DNA of 64,000 bases, from assembly GCF_030435705.1 (NCBI RefSeq), contig NZ_CP129382.1, forward strand, positions 3,280,501 to 3,344,500, read 5' to 3'. The DNA comes from Rhizobium sp. SSA_523 (GTDB lineage: Bacteria; Pseudomonadota; Alphaproteobacteria; Rhizobiales; Rhizobiaceae). The position numbers were made by a program, and so were the translations under genes. Below, one piece after another: positions 20,755 to 30,681 of this stretch. Each line of letters opens with the position of its first letter. Position 1 is the stretch's first letter. Below the pieces are notes generated by a model. It saw nothing but the letters and a program-made list of their open reading frames with translations, was not told the DNA's origin and ran no database searches.

Positions 20755-22098
20755 TCAGTTCAGCGTCTGGCCGGCATAGGTCTTCTCAAAGCGGCGCAGA
20801 ATGGCATTGCCGCGTTCGGCCGCCTGATCCAGTTGCGTCTGCACATCGGCATTCTGCATGAAGATCGCTTCCAGCGCGGTCGAGACCTCCTTGCGGATCT
20901 GGGTATAGCTTCCCAGCCGGATGCCGCGGGTATTGTCGGAAGGCGGCGTGAAGGTGAGGCTTTCGATGGCGCGTTCGCGGCCCTTATAGGGCGCCTTGTC
21001 GTAGAACCCGTTCTTCTTCATGGCCTCGAAGCCGGTCTTGGTGACCGGGATATAGCCGGTCACCGTCGACCACCATTGCGCCATGTCCGGCTGGGCGATG
21101 AAATTCAGGAAGGCAGCGGCGCCCTTGTACTCGGCGGCCGGACGACCGGCCATGACCCATAGCGAGGCTCCGCCAACCAGCGATTTGTGACGTTCGGTGC
21201 CCTCGAAGACCGGCAGCATGGCCACATCCCAATGCGTGCCGGGGGCGATGGTCTTGCCGATCGTCCCATGGCCGGCAATCGAGGTCATGATCATCTGGCA
21301 GGTCTGGGAGGAGAAGGCCGTGTCGATGTCCATGCCGAGCTGCTTGGTCTTGGTCACGGCTACCTTCTCATCCTGCATCTTCTTGATGAATTTGACCATG
21401 TCGACGAATTTGGTCTTGTTGAAGACGAGTTCGGCATCGAGGCCCTTGTAGCCATTGGCCGGCGTTGCGATCGGCTGGTCGTGGACGGCCGAGAACTGCT
21501 CCAGCATCTGCCAGGGGTCGAAGTTGAAGCCGAAGGGGCATTCATAGCCGGCGGCCTTGAGCTTCAGGCCCGCCTCTTCCACCTTTTCCCAGGTGTCCGG
21601 CTTGAAGGTGATGCCGGCCTTCTGGAAAGCGTCGATATTGTAATAGAACATCGCCGTGGAGGAATTGAAGGGGAAGGACTGCAATTCGCCGGCGGCGGTT
21701 GCATAGTAATTGGCGATGCCGGGGAAGTAGTTGCCCCAGTCGATCGTATAGCCGTTATCGGCCATCAGGGCCTTGGCCGGGATGAAGGCCTTCGACAGCA
21801 TCATGTCGAGTGTACCGGCATCATAGATCTGGGCGATTGCCGGCTGCTTCTTGGCGCGGTAGGCGGCGATCGTGTTCTGCAGCGTCTCTTCATAGCTGTT
21901 CTGCGAGATGCAGGCGATTTCGAAATCCGTCTGGTGCTCATTGAACTTCTTGCACGCGTCCTGCAGGCGGTCGCTCAGATCGCCGGTAAAGCCGTACCAG
22001 AATTCGAACCGGGTCTTGTCGGCGAGTGCCGGGCTGGCACCCAGGGCGGTTGCCGCCAGCAGCCCGGCCAGCAGGGTCTTCACAACAATGCGCTTCAT
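20755..22098 (-). CDS. ugpB: glycerol-3-phosphate-type ABC binding protein
   Basis: 447 aa periplasmic binding protein. A signal peptide ends at ALGASPALA. The mature part begins DKTRFEFWYGFTGDLSD. It aligns by eye with E. coli UgpB: similar IAAYRAKKQPAIAQIY, SFPFNSSTAMFYYN, GGASLWVMAG, TGYIPVTK and terminal ERGNAILRRFEK. Expected ligands are sn-glycerol-3-phosphate or glycerophosphodiesters. It is the first gene of the operon. I found only a lone half-site upstream, not a proper Pho box. Confidence 0.85.
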   Translation of the reverse strand: MKRIVVKTLLAGLLAATALGASPALADKTRFEFWYGFTGDLSDRLQDACKKFNEHQTDFEIACISQNSYEETLQNTIAAYRAKKQPAIAQIYDAGTLDMMLSKAFIPAKALMADNGYTIDWGNYFPGIANYYATAAGELQSFPFNSSTAMFYYNIDAFQKAGITFKPDTWEKVEEAGLKLKAAGYECPFGFNFDPWQMLEQFSAVHDQPIATPANGYKGLDAELVFNKTKFVDMVKFIKKMQDEKVAVTKTKQLGMDIDTAFSSQTCQMIMTSIAGHGTIGKTIAPGTHWDVAMLPVFEGTERHKSLVGGASLWVMAGRPAAEYKGAAAFLNFIAQPDMAQWWSTVTGYIPVTKTGFEAMKKNGFYDKAPYKGRERAIESLTFTPPSDNTRGIRLGSYTQIRKEVSTALEAIFMQNADVQTQLDQAAERGNAILRRFEKTYAGQTLN

Positions 22099-22392
22099 GA
22101 CGGATCCCTCGTCTTCACGATGATTGCGTTCCGCGCCAGGACGCACGGAAATCGAGGGCTTTCTAGCGGCCGATTGTGATGGATCGGCCACGGATCTGTG
22201 ATGGCGGGATGAAGTTTTTCCTCCTGTTCGATGACAGGGGCGATTGCCCGGGCAGCAATTCGCGTGGAAGCGGTGCCGGACGCAAAGCGGGCTCGGCCGG
22301 AGCAGTCGCATATCCGGAGCAGTCGCATGCTATAGAGAGCGACCGCGAACGGAGCCGATCAGCTTGTCTTGAAGGGAAATCAGAAGGAAAAA

Positions 22393-22468
22393 TGGTGCCG
22401 CTTAGGTGACTCGAACACCTGACCCCATCATTACGAATGATGTGCTCTACCGACTGAGCTAAAGCGGC
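22393..22468 (-). tRNA. tRNA-Thr (CGT)
   Basis: 76 nt including an encoded CCA end. The acceptor stem pairs GCCGCTT with AAGCGGC. The D-arm is AGCTCAGTCGGTAGAGC, and the anticodon loop TTCGTAA gives CGT (Thr) on a CATCA/TGATG stem. The T-loop reads TTCGAGT. Confidence 0.95.
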
Positions 22469-22730
22469 CCGTGCCGAACCCTTGCGGTCCAGCAGTGTGA
22501 GGCGGCTGATACACATAATGAGATGGGATTTCAAGCCCGCATTTGCCAAGGCCTTGAGAAATCTGTGGCGCCGCCGCCATCATGGCGCTCTTTTCCCGGC
22601 CGAAAGACCCTTAAAGTCATATGCTTGCAGTTCTGCCCGCCAGAGGTTAACCCAGAGCAGGACGCAAGAGACAAAACGAACGAGACAAGACGGACGAGAT
22701 ACGGCACCGCAGCCAGGAAAAGGAAGCTTC

Positions 22731-24038
22731 GTGAGCGGTTTGGAAACGGCAATCAGAAATGCGCTGGAACGCTCGGAGCGGGACGATCCGCAGGTGCGCG
22801 CCCGCATCTATCAGTCCGCCCGCCAGGCGCTCAAGGCCGGCCTGCAGAAACAGGATATCACCGATCCGCAGATCGTCGACAGCCAGCAGCGCCGGCTGGA
22901 GGACAAGATCCGCGAGATCGAGCTGGAGGAGCGTCAGCGCGCCGCCGAGCAGAAGGCAGCCCTGGCGGCCGTGCCGGCCGGCCGTTCTGACGGGCGGAGT
23001 GACGGGCGGGCCGATGCGCAGGATCTTGCGGGGCAGGGCAGATTCGACGATGGCCATTTGCGGGCGGATATTGCTCCGCCGGTGGCGTCCACTCTGTCGG
23101 CCGGTGCCGATGAGACGGGCCGCCTCGGCGGACAGACGCGCGACTCACAGGGAGGCGGCAATGCCGGCGTCGATCCTTCGGCGCTAAGCGGGGCGCTTGG
23201 CGGAATGCGCGCCGACGCTGCCTCGGACCGGCTGGTCGCCCCAGGCGATGCCCGGTCCGACAAATCCTCTGCTGCCGGGCCCGCGCGCAGGCGCTGGTCC
23301 CGCAAGGCACGGCGAGACGATCGGGCTGCAGGTCCCGCCAATTCGGATCATGCCCCGCAGGTGCCCGGCGAAAAGCGAAAGCGCCGGCGGCGCGGCCTGA
23401 TTTCCCGTCTCTTCATCTCGGTCACGCTCCTGTCTTTCCTTGCTTTGGCCTCCTGGTGGGCCTTCACCAGCGGATTGTTCCTGACCGATGCCCAGCGCGA
23501 TACCAGCGTGCCCAATCCACCGCCATCCGTCCAGGAGGAGGATTTCTCCGGCCATGCGGGAGAGGTCTTCAATCCGCAACAGGGCTTCTCGGCCGATTGG
23601 ATCGAGGTCTATGCGCCGGATGGCAAGGTTGAAGTGAGGCCCGGACAGGATGCGAGCACGGAAATCGTCGCAATGGCGGACGGGCCGGCATTGCGGATAA
23701 CATCCCGCTCGCCGGGCGAGACCGGCGATGTGGCCATTCCGGTCTCGGTGGATGTGCTGCGGGAACTATCCGGCAAGACCTCCACGATCGCGCTAACGCT
23801 GCAGGCGGTGGGGGATACGGCCGTGCAACTGGCGGTGCGCTGCGATTTCTCAAGCCTCGGAACCTGCAGCCGCCACCGCGTGATGTCGATGCAGGAACGT
23901 GCCGACAGCCTGTTCCGCGTCACCTTCGACCGGTCGCTGGCGCCGACCCAGCCCGGCCGCCTTTACGTCAACAGCGATATTCTGGGCGGCAGCAAGCCTA
24001 TCCTGCTCTATTCGATCCGCGTCCTGCCCGGCCAGTAA
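22731..24038 (+). CDS. unknown membrane-anchored protein with coiled coil
   Basis: 435 aa from GTG 22731, preceded by AGGAAAAGGAAG; the frame is open further upstream but overlaps the tRNA region. Residues ~25-85 are charged and heptad-like (KIREIELEERQRAAEQ), probably a coiled coil. A disordered Gly/Asp/Arg-rich linker with SDGRSDGRAD follows. One membrane helix lies at ~225-245 (FISVTLLSFLALASWWAF). The last ~175 residues look like a beta-rich domain. The order implies a cytoplasmic N-terminus and periplasmic C-terminus. I do not recognise the family. Confidence 0.75.
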   Translation: MSGLETAIRNALERSERDDPQVRARIYQSARQALKAGLQKQDITDPQIVDSQQRRLEDKIREIELEERQRAAEQKAALAAVPAGRSDGRSDGRADAQDLAGQGRFDDGHLRADIAPPVASTLSAGADETGRLGGQTRDSQGGGNAGVDPSALSGALGGMRADAASDRLVAPGDARSDKSSAAGPARRRWSRKARRDDRAAGPANSDHAPQVPGEKRKRRRRGLISRLFISVTLLSFLALASWWAFTSGLFLTDAQRDTSVPNPPPSVQEEDFSGHAGEVFNPQQGFSADWIEVYAPDGKVEVRPGQDASTEIVAMADGPALRITSRSPGETGDVAIPVSVDVLRELSGKTSTIALTLQAVGDTAVQLAVRCDFSSLGTCSRHRVMSMQERADSLFRVTFDRSLAPTQPGRLYVNSDILGGSKPILLYSIRVLPGQ

Positions 24039-24121
24039 CCGTTTGTCCAGGGCTGCCTTGGCCGCACAGTCCTTTGTCGTGCGGGCGGCAAAGCCGGAAG
24101 GCCGCCGGAAGGGCTTGTCCG

Positions 24122-25009
24122 TCAGGCGAAGCCGTCGGGTCCGAAGCCGAGGATCTTGCGGTCGATCTCGCCGATGACGGAGGTGTCCTTGCCCTCATAG
24201 TCGATGGACAAAAGCAGGTGCCGGATGATGTTGATGCGCGCCCGCCGCTTGTCGTTTGCCCGCACCACGGTCCAGGGCGCGTCCGGCGTATGCGTCTGTT
24301 CCAGCATCTCGTCGCGATAGCGGCTGTAATCGGCCCATTTGCCCAGCGCGGCAATATCCATGGGCGACAGTTTCCACACCTTCAGCGGGTCGTGACGGCG
24401 ATCGTGAAAGCGCTTCAGCTGCATTTCCCGGCCGATGTTCAGGTAGAATTTGAAGACATGGATGCCGTCATCCACGAGAAGCCGTTCGAAGACTGGCGCT
24501 TCCCTCAGGAAGACCTGGTGCTGCTCCGGCGTGCAGAAGCCCATGACCGGCTCCACGCCGGCCCGGTTGTACCAGGAGCGATCGAAGAGGACGATTTCGC
24601 CGCGCGTCGGGAAATGCGATACGTAGCGCTGGAAATACCATTGGCCGGCCTCGGTCTCCGTTGGCTTCGTCAAGGCGACCACGCGGGCCGAACGGGGATT
24701 GAGATAGGCGCGGATGGCGAAGATGGAGCCGCCCTTGCCGGCGGCATCGCGCCCCTCGAACAGGGCCATCAGCCTCCGGCCGCTTGCCTGAAAAGAGGTC
24801 TGCGCCTTGACCAGCTCAATCTGCAGCGCCTTCAACTGCGCATCATACGTGTCGCCATCCAGCTTCTTCGGGTAGGGATAGCCACCGGAGGAAAGCGCCG
24901 CATCCGCCACCCAATCCGGGAGTTTGGGATCGTCGATATCGAAGGCGCGCTTGGTGCCGCCGATCTCCAGCTCGATCGTCCGATCGGCCTTCGCTTCCAC
25001 TTTGCCCAT
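24122..25009 (-). CDS. ppk2: polyphosphate kinase 2
   Basis: 295 aa PPK2-family enzyme, transferring phosphate between polyphosphate and nucleoside diphosphates. Walker A is [13 protein letters not shown]. The lid/Walker B region contains [15 protein letters not shown] and MGFCTPEQ. Also present: [12 protein letters not shown] and [13 protein letters not shown]. It resembles the Sinorhizobium meliloti class I PPK2. ATG 25009 has AGAGGAGTG upstream. It is divergent from phoR, with a Pho box in the shared spacer. Confidence 0.93.
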   Translation of the reverse strand: MGKVEAKADRTIELEIGGTKRAFDIDDPKLPDWVADAALSSGGYPYPKKLDGDTYDAQLKALQIELVKAQTSFQASGRRLMALFEGRDAAGKGGSIFAIRAYLNPRSARVVALTKPTETEAGQWYFQRYVSHFPTRGEIVLFDRSWYNRAGVEPVMGFCTPEQHQVFLREAPVFERLLVDDGIHVFKFYLNIGREMQLKRFHDRRHDPLKVWKLSPMDIAALGKWADYSRYRDEMLEQTHTPDAPWTVVRANDKRRARINIIRHLLLSIDYEGKDTSVIGEIDRKILGFGPDGFA

Positions 25010-25173
25010 GCATTCCACTCCTCTTTGGTGCGACCCTGGCCGTTTCTCTGCCTTTACCAAACTGGGATCGCCGATCCGCATTCCAAGAAAGAATGCGCCG
25101 AATATTTTCCGGCTGTCGAGAAAAACACCCAGGCGCCAAATTTCGTCTCATATTCACTGCTGGCGATGTATAT

Positions 25174-25191
25174 CTGTCATGCAGCGGTTAT
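25174..25191 (+). promoter_or_regulatory. Pho box upstream of phoR (and ppk2)
   Basis: CTGTCAT-GCAG-CGGTTAT: two 7-bp half-sites 11 bp apart, 7/7 and 5/7 matches to the PhoB consensus CTGTCAT. Located 100 bp before phoR in the divergent ppk2-phoR spacer; suggests PhoB autoregulation. Confidence 0.65.
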
Positions 25192-25290
25192 ATCACCGCC
25201 CGTCAAGCCTTGCCGTGAAACCGGGCCGCCCGATCGGGCAAGGGGCCGGGCCGTGAAGCTGGCGGGCGCTGTGGCCGTGGAGGATCTGCA

Positions 25291-26547
25291 ATGGCATTGG
25301 GCCGTGAGAAGGAAAGCATTCGCCAGACGCTGTGGCGCGGCTGGCTGGTCGTGGCCGCGGCCACGCTTCTGGCGGCGCTGGCCCTGGCTGCCGAGATCAA
25401 TCCGCTTTTCGTGGCGGCCGGCTGGCTGCTCATCATGATCTGCCAGCTTCTATCGCCCGCCATGCCGATGGAGCAGGACAAGAATACGCTCCCGCCGCCG
25501 CCGCTGCCGGACCGCGATCCGCTGTCGGATGTCAGCGACGCCTATGCGGCGCTCGACCTTCCGGTCATCCTTCTGGGGGAGGAAGGACAGGTCCTGTTCC
25601 AGAACAGTGCGGCCGAGCGTGCCTTCGAGGCCATGGAGCCGGGCTCGCATCTCTCGGCACGCCTGCGTTCGCCGGGCATTCTCGATATGGTTCGCGAAAC
25701 CATCGCCACCGGACAGGCCAATCAGATCGAGCATTCCGAGCGTCATCCCTCCGAGCGCGTCTATATTCTCCGGGTTGCGCCGATTGCCTCGCAAAACCCG
25801 CGGCAGGATGGCGCGGGCCGGCTTTTCGCCCTGACCGCCAAGGATATTTCGGAATTGCGCAGGATCGACCGGATGCGATCCGATTTCGTGGCCAATGCCA
25901 GCCACGAATTGCGCACGCCGCTTGCCTCGCTGCGGGGCTTTATCGAGACCCTGCAGGGCCCGGCCAAGGGCGATCCCGGCGCGCATGAACGTTTCCTCGC
26001 CATCATGCTCGACCAGGCAACGCGGATGAGCCGCCTCGTCGATGATCTTTTGTCGCTGTCGCGACTGGAGCTCAAAGCCCATATTGCGCCGAGCCAGAGG
26101 GTGGATCTGGTGCCTTTGATTGGCCATGTGCGGGATGCGCTGCAGCCGCTTGCCGACGATCTGGGCGTCGATATCCGCATGCATCTGCCAGAAGGCAAGG
26201 TGGAGGTGATCGGGGACCGCGACGAACTGGTGCAGGTCATCGAGAACCTCGTGGAAAATGCCTGCAAATACGGGCAGGACGGCAAGGTGGTGGAGATCCA
26301 CCTGCGCCACGACCAACCGGGACGGCCCGTGGAACTGAGCGTGGTGGATCGCGGCCCGGGAATCCCGGCAGAGCATGTTCCGCGCCTGACGGAGCGCTTC
26401 TACCGGGTCAGCGTCGCCGATAGCCGCTCCAAAAAGGGCACCGGCCTCGGCCTTGCCATCGTCAAGCACATCCTCACCCGCCACCGCGCGAGGCTGATCG
26501 TGAAATCGGAAATCGGCAAGGGCACCGACTTCACCGTGCGTTTCTGA
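25291..26547 (+). CDS. phoR: phosphate regulon sensor histidine kinase
   Basis: 418 aa. Two N-terminal hydrophobic segments (residues ~15-52) are followed by a PAS-like region (DLPVILLGEEGQVLFQNSAA). The H-box is FVANASHELRTPLASL, with the phosphoaccepting His. The N-box is NLVENACKYG, the G-boxes are VVDRGPGIP and KGTGLGLAIVKH. It senses phosphate sufficiency through Pst/PhoU and phosphorylates PhoB. GGAGG precedes the ATG. Gene order phoR-pstSCAB-phoU-phoB is typical of rhizobia. Confidence 0.94.
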   Translation: MALGREKESIRQTLWRGWLVVAAATLLAALALAAEINPLFVAAGWLLIMICQLLSPAMPMEQDKNTLPPPPLPDRDPLSDVSDAYAALDLPVILLGEEGQVLFQNSAAERAFEAMEPGSHLSARLRSPGILDMVRETIATGQANQIEHSERHPSERVYILRVAPIASQNPRQDGAGRLFALTAKDISELRRIDRMRSDFVANASHELRTPLASLRGFIETLQGPAKGDPGAHERFLAIMLDQATRMSRLVDDLLSLSRLELKAHIAPSQRVDLVPLIGHVRDALQPLADDLGVDIRMHLPEGKVEVIGDRDELVQVIENLVENACKYGQDGKVVEIHLRHDQPGRPVELSVVDRGPGIPAEHVPRLTERFYRVSVADSRSKKGTGLGLAIVKHILTRHRARLIVKSEIGKGTDFTVRF

Positions 26548-26608
26548 CACTAAGCCAGGATCACGCGCAAACGCATTCCAGAATACCGATCGGTTTCAAC
26601 TATTTAAG

Positions 26609-26637
26609 CTGTCACAAATGTTTCATTGAACTGACAT
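26609..26637 (+). promoter_or_regulatory. triple Pho box upstream of pstS
   Basis: Three half-sites at exact 11-bp spacing: CTGTCAC (26609), GTTTCAT (26620), CTGACAT (26631), with A/T-rich 4-bp linkers. About 100 bp upstream of the pstS ATG. PhoB binds such direct repeats as tandem dimers. Confidence 0.85.
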
Positions 26638-26737
26638 AAAAGGGTGTGGCTAGGACGGCTAAGAGAAGCGGGCCGAGCACCGGCGAGAGCGAGAGCTGGT
26701 GCAGCAGAATTCACACAAGCCCTACCGGGAGAATACA

Positions 26738-27778
26738 ATGAACATCGTGAAACTTTCCGCGGCAGCCCTCGTGGCGTCCGTCGCTTTCGCCGGAGCTGCC
26801 GTTGCACGCGATCAGATCCAGATTGCTGGCTCCTCGACGGTTCTGCCCTATGCCTCCATCGTCGCCGAAGCCTTCGGCGAGAACAGCAAGAACCCGACCC
26901 CGGTCGTGGAATCCGGCGGTTCCGGCGCCGGCCGTAAGAAGCTGTGCGAAGGCGTGGGCGAAAACACCATCGATATTGCCAATTCTTCGTCGCGCATCAC
27001 CAAGTCCGATATCGAACTCTGCGCCAAGAACGGCGTGAACGAGATCCAGGAAGTCCGCATCGGTTACGACGGCATCGTCTTTGCCTCGGACATCAAGGGC
27101 GCGAAATTCGCCTTCACCCAGGCTGACTGGCACCAGGCCCTGGCCGCCAAGATCCTCAAGGACGGCAAGGTCATCGACAATCCGAACAAGACCTGGAAGG
27201 ACGTACGCGCCGATCTGCCGGAGCAGCCGATCCTGGCCTTCATTCCCGGCACCAAGCACGGCACGCGCGAAGTCTTCGATGAGAAGGTGATCGTCGATGG
27301 CTGCAAGGAAAACGGCACCTATGAAGCCCTGATGGCGGCCAATGGCGGCGACAAGGCGGCAGCGACCAAGTCCTGCGCGGCCCTGCGGACGGACGGCGTA
27401 TCGGTGGATATCGACGGTGACTACACCGAAACCCTGGCCCGTGTGGATGCCAACAAGAACGGCATCGGCGTTTTCGGCCTGTCCTTCTACCAGAACAACA
27501 CCGACAAGCTCCAGGTCGCGACCATGGCCGGCATTGAGCCGAGCGTCGAAACCATTGCTGCCGGCAAGTATCCGGTATCGCGTCCGCTCTACTTCTACGT
27601 GAAGAACGCGCATCTGGACGTCATTCCGGGCCTGCAGGATTATGTCGAGTTCTTCGTCTCCGACGAGATGGCCGGCCCAGACGGTCCGCTCGCCGCCTAC
27701 GGTCTGGTTTCCGATCCGGAACTGAAGAAGACCCAGGAAGCCGTCAAGGCTCGCAAGCCGATGGGCGCCCTGAACTGA
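26738..27778 (+). CDS. pstS: phosphate ABC transporter binding protein
   Basis: 346 aa. The signal peptide (residues 1-23) ends AGAAVA. The mature start DQIQIAGSSTVLPYA and the phosphate-contact stretch ESGGSGAGRKKLCEG are typical of PstS. ANSSSRITKSDIE also fits. It delivers phosphate to PstC/PstA in the inner membrane. Start ATG 26738 follows GGGAG. Under the Pho box at 26609; a terminator separates it from pstC. Confidence 0.96.
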   Translation: MNIVKLSAAALVASVAFAGAAVARDQIQIAGSSTVLPYASIVAEAFGENSKNPTPVVESGGSGAGRKKLCEGVGENTIDIANSSSRITKSDIELCAKNGVNEIQEVRIGYDGIVFASDIKGAKFAFTQADWHQALAAKILKDGKVIDNPNKTWKDVRADLPEQPILAFIPGTKHGTREVFDEKVIVDGCKENGTYEALMAANGGDKAAATKSCAALRTDGVSVDIDGDYTETLARVDANKNGIGVFGLSFYQNNTDKLQVATMAGIEPSVETIAAGKYPVSRPLYFYVKNAHLDVIPGLQDYVEFFVSDEMAGPDGPLAAYGLVSDPELKKTQEAVKARKPMGALN

Positions 27779-27793
27779 TCATTTGACACAGCA

Positions 27794-27825
27794 GACGGCG
27801 CGGCGAACGCGCCGTCGGTTTTTTT
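27794..27825 (+). terminator. attenuating terminator between pstS and pstC
   Basis: Perfect 9-bp stem GACGGCGCG / CGCGCCGTC with a 5-nt loop (GCGAA), followed by GG and seven T. Read-through would give less PstCAB than PstS. Confidence 0.85.
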
Positions 27826-27851
27826 AGGATTTTTGGAGAAGGTAGGGGCAT

Positions 27852-29312
27852 ATGGGCGTTGGCGTCATTCTTCTCGTTCTCCTGGCGCTCGCCGCGCTGG
27901 GATACGGTTTCGGCAGGCGAAAGGCCCTGTCTGTCTCTGCGCAAAGTGGCGTCAAGCTTCATTCGCTTCCCGGCTATTACGGCCAGATGGTGGCGCTCTT
28001 CACCGCGGTTCCTGCCTTCCTCGTCCTCATTATCTGGGTGCTCGTTCAGCCCGTGGTGATCGAGAACCACGTGAGCGGCATGATCCCCGACAGCGTCATT
28101 CCGGATGGCGGGGCCCGCAGCCTGGTCATGTCGGATGTGCGCCGCATTGCCGATGGCCTCGATGCCGTCCTGACGCGTGGCGGGCTTGGCGAAGAGGGGC
28201 TGGACCGGATTGCCGCGGATGGCGACAATGTGCGCGGCCGGCTTGCCGAAGTCGGGATCGCGCTTGCGGGCGATGTGCCGCCGGTGGTCTTCGAGGCGGC
28301 GCGCAGCTACCGCGCCAGCAGCAAGACGGGCACGTTCCTGATGATGGTGGTGGTGCTCGGCGTATCGCTGGTACTCGGTGCGCTCGCCTACCGGCGCATC
28401 CAGCCGCTGATGCGGGCCCGCAATGTCAGCGAAAGCTTCATCAAGTCGCTCCTGATCGGCTCGTCGATGATCGCCATCCTGACGACGATCGGCATCGTCT
28501 TCTCGCTGGTCTTCGAAACCATTTCCTTCTTCAAGATCTATCCCGCCAAGGACTTCTTCTTCTCCACGGTCTGGAACCCGCAATTTCGCGGCGGTTCGGA
28601 GCTCGGCATCCTGCCCTTGCTATGGGGTACATTCTACGTCTCGTTCATCGCGCTTCTGGTGGCCGTTCCCATCGGTCTGATGATCGCCGTCTATCTTTCC
28701 GAATATGCCAGCCGGTCGCTGCGCAGCATTGCGAAGCCGGCCATCGAAATGCTGGCGGGCATCCCGACCATTGTCTACGGTCTCTTCGCGCTGGTCACGA
28801 TCGGGCCTTTCCTGCGCGATTATTTTGCCCAGCCGCTCGGCCTCGGCTCCTCGTCCTCCTCGGTTCTGACGGCCGGCCTGGTCATGGGTATCATGATTAT
28901 CCCCTTCGTCTCCTCGCTGTCGGATGACATCATCAATGCGGTGCCGCAGGCGCTGCGCGATGGCTCCTACGGCCTCGGTGCAACGCAATCGGAAACCATC
29001 AAGAAGGTGGTCATGCCGGCGGCGCTGCCGGGCATTGTCGGCGCCATTCTGCTTGCCGCCAGCCGTGCCATCGGCGAAACCATGATCGTCGTGCTCGGCG
29101 CCGGTGCCGCCGCCAAGCTCGACATCAACCCTTTCGAGGCCATGACGACCGTGACCGTGAAGATCGTGAGCCAGCTGACCGGCGACTCCGAATTTTCCAG
29201 CCCGGAAACGCTGGTGGCCTTCGCGCTGGGTCTCACGCTTTTCACCTTTACGCTCGGGCTGAACGTGCTCGCCCTTTACATCGTACGCAAATACCGGGAG
29301 CAGTACGAATGA
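27852..29312 (+). CDS. pstC: phosphate ABC transporter permease PstC
   Basis: 486 aa, longer than the ~320 aa E. coli PstC because of an N-terminal extension with two extra membrane segments and a soluble loop, the form usual in rhizobia. The C-terminal half carries the permease core with GIPTIVYGLFALV and the coupling helix DGSYGLGATQSETIKKVV. It overlaps pstA by 4 bp (ATGA). Confidence 0.94.
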   Translation: MGVGVILLVLLALAALGYGFGRRKALSVSAQSGVKLHSLPGYYGQMVALFTAVPAFLVLIIWVLVQPVVIENHVSGMIPDSVIPDGGARSLVMSDVRRIADGLDAVLTRGGLGEEGLDRIAADGDNVRGRLAEVGIALAGDVPPVVFEAARSYRASSKTGTFLMMVVVLGVSLVLGALAYRRIQPLMRARNVSESFIKSLLIGSSMIAILTTIGIVFSLVFETISFFKIYPAKDFFFSTVWNPQFRGGSELGILPLLWGTFYVSFIALLVAVPIGLMIAVYLSEYASRSLRSIAKPAIEMLAGIPTIVYGLFALVTIGPFLRDYFAQPLGLGSSSSSVLTAGLVMGIMIIPFVSSLSDDIINAVPQALRDGSYGLGATQSETIKKVVMPAALPGIVGAILLAASRAIGETMIVVLGAGAAAKLDINPFEAMTTVTVKIVSQLTGDSEFSSPETLVAFALGLTLFTFTLGLNVLALYIVRKYREQYE

Positions 29313-30667
29313 CCGATCTCTCCGTTTCCAACACCGCCGCCCTGCCGGCCTCCACCCCCAAATCGCTTCTGACGCTGGATGATCGGACCCGCCGCCGCAA
29401 TGCATCCGAGGTAAGGTTCCGCATGATGGGCCTGACCGGGGTGACGATCGGCATCCTCGCTCTGCTCTTCCTCCTCGGGTCGATCCTGTCGAACGGCGTC
29501 TCCTCCTTCAGCCAGACCTATATCCGGCTGGATGTCTTCCTGGATCCCGCCAAGCTCGACAAGGCCGGCACGCGTGACCCGGCCGAGATCGCCAAGGTCA
29601 CGACCTTCGGCTATGCGCCGCTGATCAACGCCGCCCTGGCCGCGGCGATGAAGGAGAAGGGCATCGAGGGAGAGGGCGTGAGCGTCAAGGCGGCCGGCGA
29701 CCTGATCTCCAAGGAAGCGCCGGCAACGCTGCGCAATTTCGTGCTGGCCGATCCCTCGGTCATCGGCACCACCGTCTCCTTCGATCTCCTGGCATCGGGC
29801 CGCATCGACGGCTATTACAAGGGCCGCGTGACGATGGAGAGCGCTCAGCTCGACCGCAACATCTCGCCCGACCAGCTGATCCTGGCAGACAAGCTGAAAT
29901 CTGCCGGCATCCTGACCAATCACTTCAACTGGGGCTTCTTCACCGCGGCGGATGCCTCCGATACGCGTCCGGAAGCCGCCGGCCTCGGCGTCGCCATTGT
30001 CGGCTCGATCTACATGATGCTGATCGTCCTGGTCCTGTCGCTGCCGCTCGGGGTCGCGACCTCCATCTATCTGGAGGAATTTGCGCCGCAGAACCGCCTG
30101 ACGGATATTATCGAGGTCAATATCGCCAATCTGGCGGCCGTTCCCTCCGTGGTGTTCGGCATTCTGGGCCTGGCCGCCTTCATCAATTTCGCCGGCCTGC
30201 CGCAATCGGCGCCGATCGTCGGCGGTCTGGTGCTGACGCTGATGACCCTGCCGACCATCATCATCGCCACGCGCGCGGCGTTCAAATCCGTGCCGCCGTC
30301 GATCCGCGATGCGGCGCTGGGCGTCGGCGCCTCCAAGATGCAGGCGATCTTCCATCACGTCCTGCCGCTGGCCATGCCCGGCATCCTGACCGGCACGATC
30401 ATCGGTCTCGCCCGGGCGCTGGGAGAGACAGCGCCGCTGCTGCTGATCGGCATGGTGGCCTTTGTCCGCGATTATCCGGCCGGACCGCCGGAAGGCTTCT
30501 TCGACCCGGCCTCGGCTTTGCCGGTCCAGGTCTATAACTGGACCCAGCGTGGCGACCCGGCCTTCATCGAACGTGCCTCCGGTGCCATCATCGTCTTGCT
30601 GGTCTTCCTGATTTTGATGAATTTGTCCGCAATCATCTTGCGTCGCCGCTACGAGCGTCGTTGGTAG
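29309..30667 (+). CDS. pstA: phosphate ABC transporter permease PstA
   Basis: 452 aa, also extended relative to E. coli PstA (~296 aa) by an N-terminal membrane segment plus a periplasmic-type domain before the permease core. Core motifs: [34 protein letters not shown] and the coupling region [16 protein letters not shown]. Translationally coupled to pstC. Pairs with PstC to form the channel. Confidence 0.94.
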   Translation: MTDLSVSNTAALPASTPKSLLTLDDRTRRRNASEVRFRMMGLTGVTIGILALLFLLGSILSNGVSSFSQTYIRLDVFLDPAKLDKAGTRDPAEIAKVTTFGYAPLINAALAAAMKEKGIEGEGVSVKAAGDLISKEAPATLRNFVLADPSVIGTTVSFDLLASGRIDGYYKGRVTMESAQLDRNISPDQLILADKLKSAGILTNHFNWGFFTAADASDTRPEAAGLGVAIVGSIYMMLIVLVLSLPLGVATSIYLEEFAPQNRLTDIIEVNIANLAAVPSVVFGILGLAAFINFAGLPQSAPIVGGLVLTLMTLPTIIIATRAAFKSVPPSIRDAALGVGASKMQAIFHHVLPLAMPGILTGTIIGLARALGETAPLLLIGMVAFVRDYPAGPPEGFFDPASALPVQVYNWTQRGDPAFIERASGAIIVLLVFLILMNLSAIILRRRYERRW

Positions 30668-30681
30668 AGGGAGAATTCCTG

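Noticed and set aside
22231..22237. CTGTCAT (minus strand) upstream of ugpB
   Set aside because: Only one half-site; the position 11 bp away (CAGGAGG) does not match, so no Pho box is claimed.
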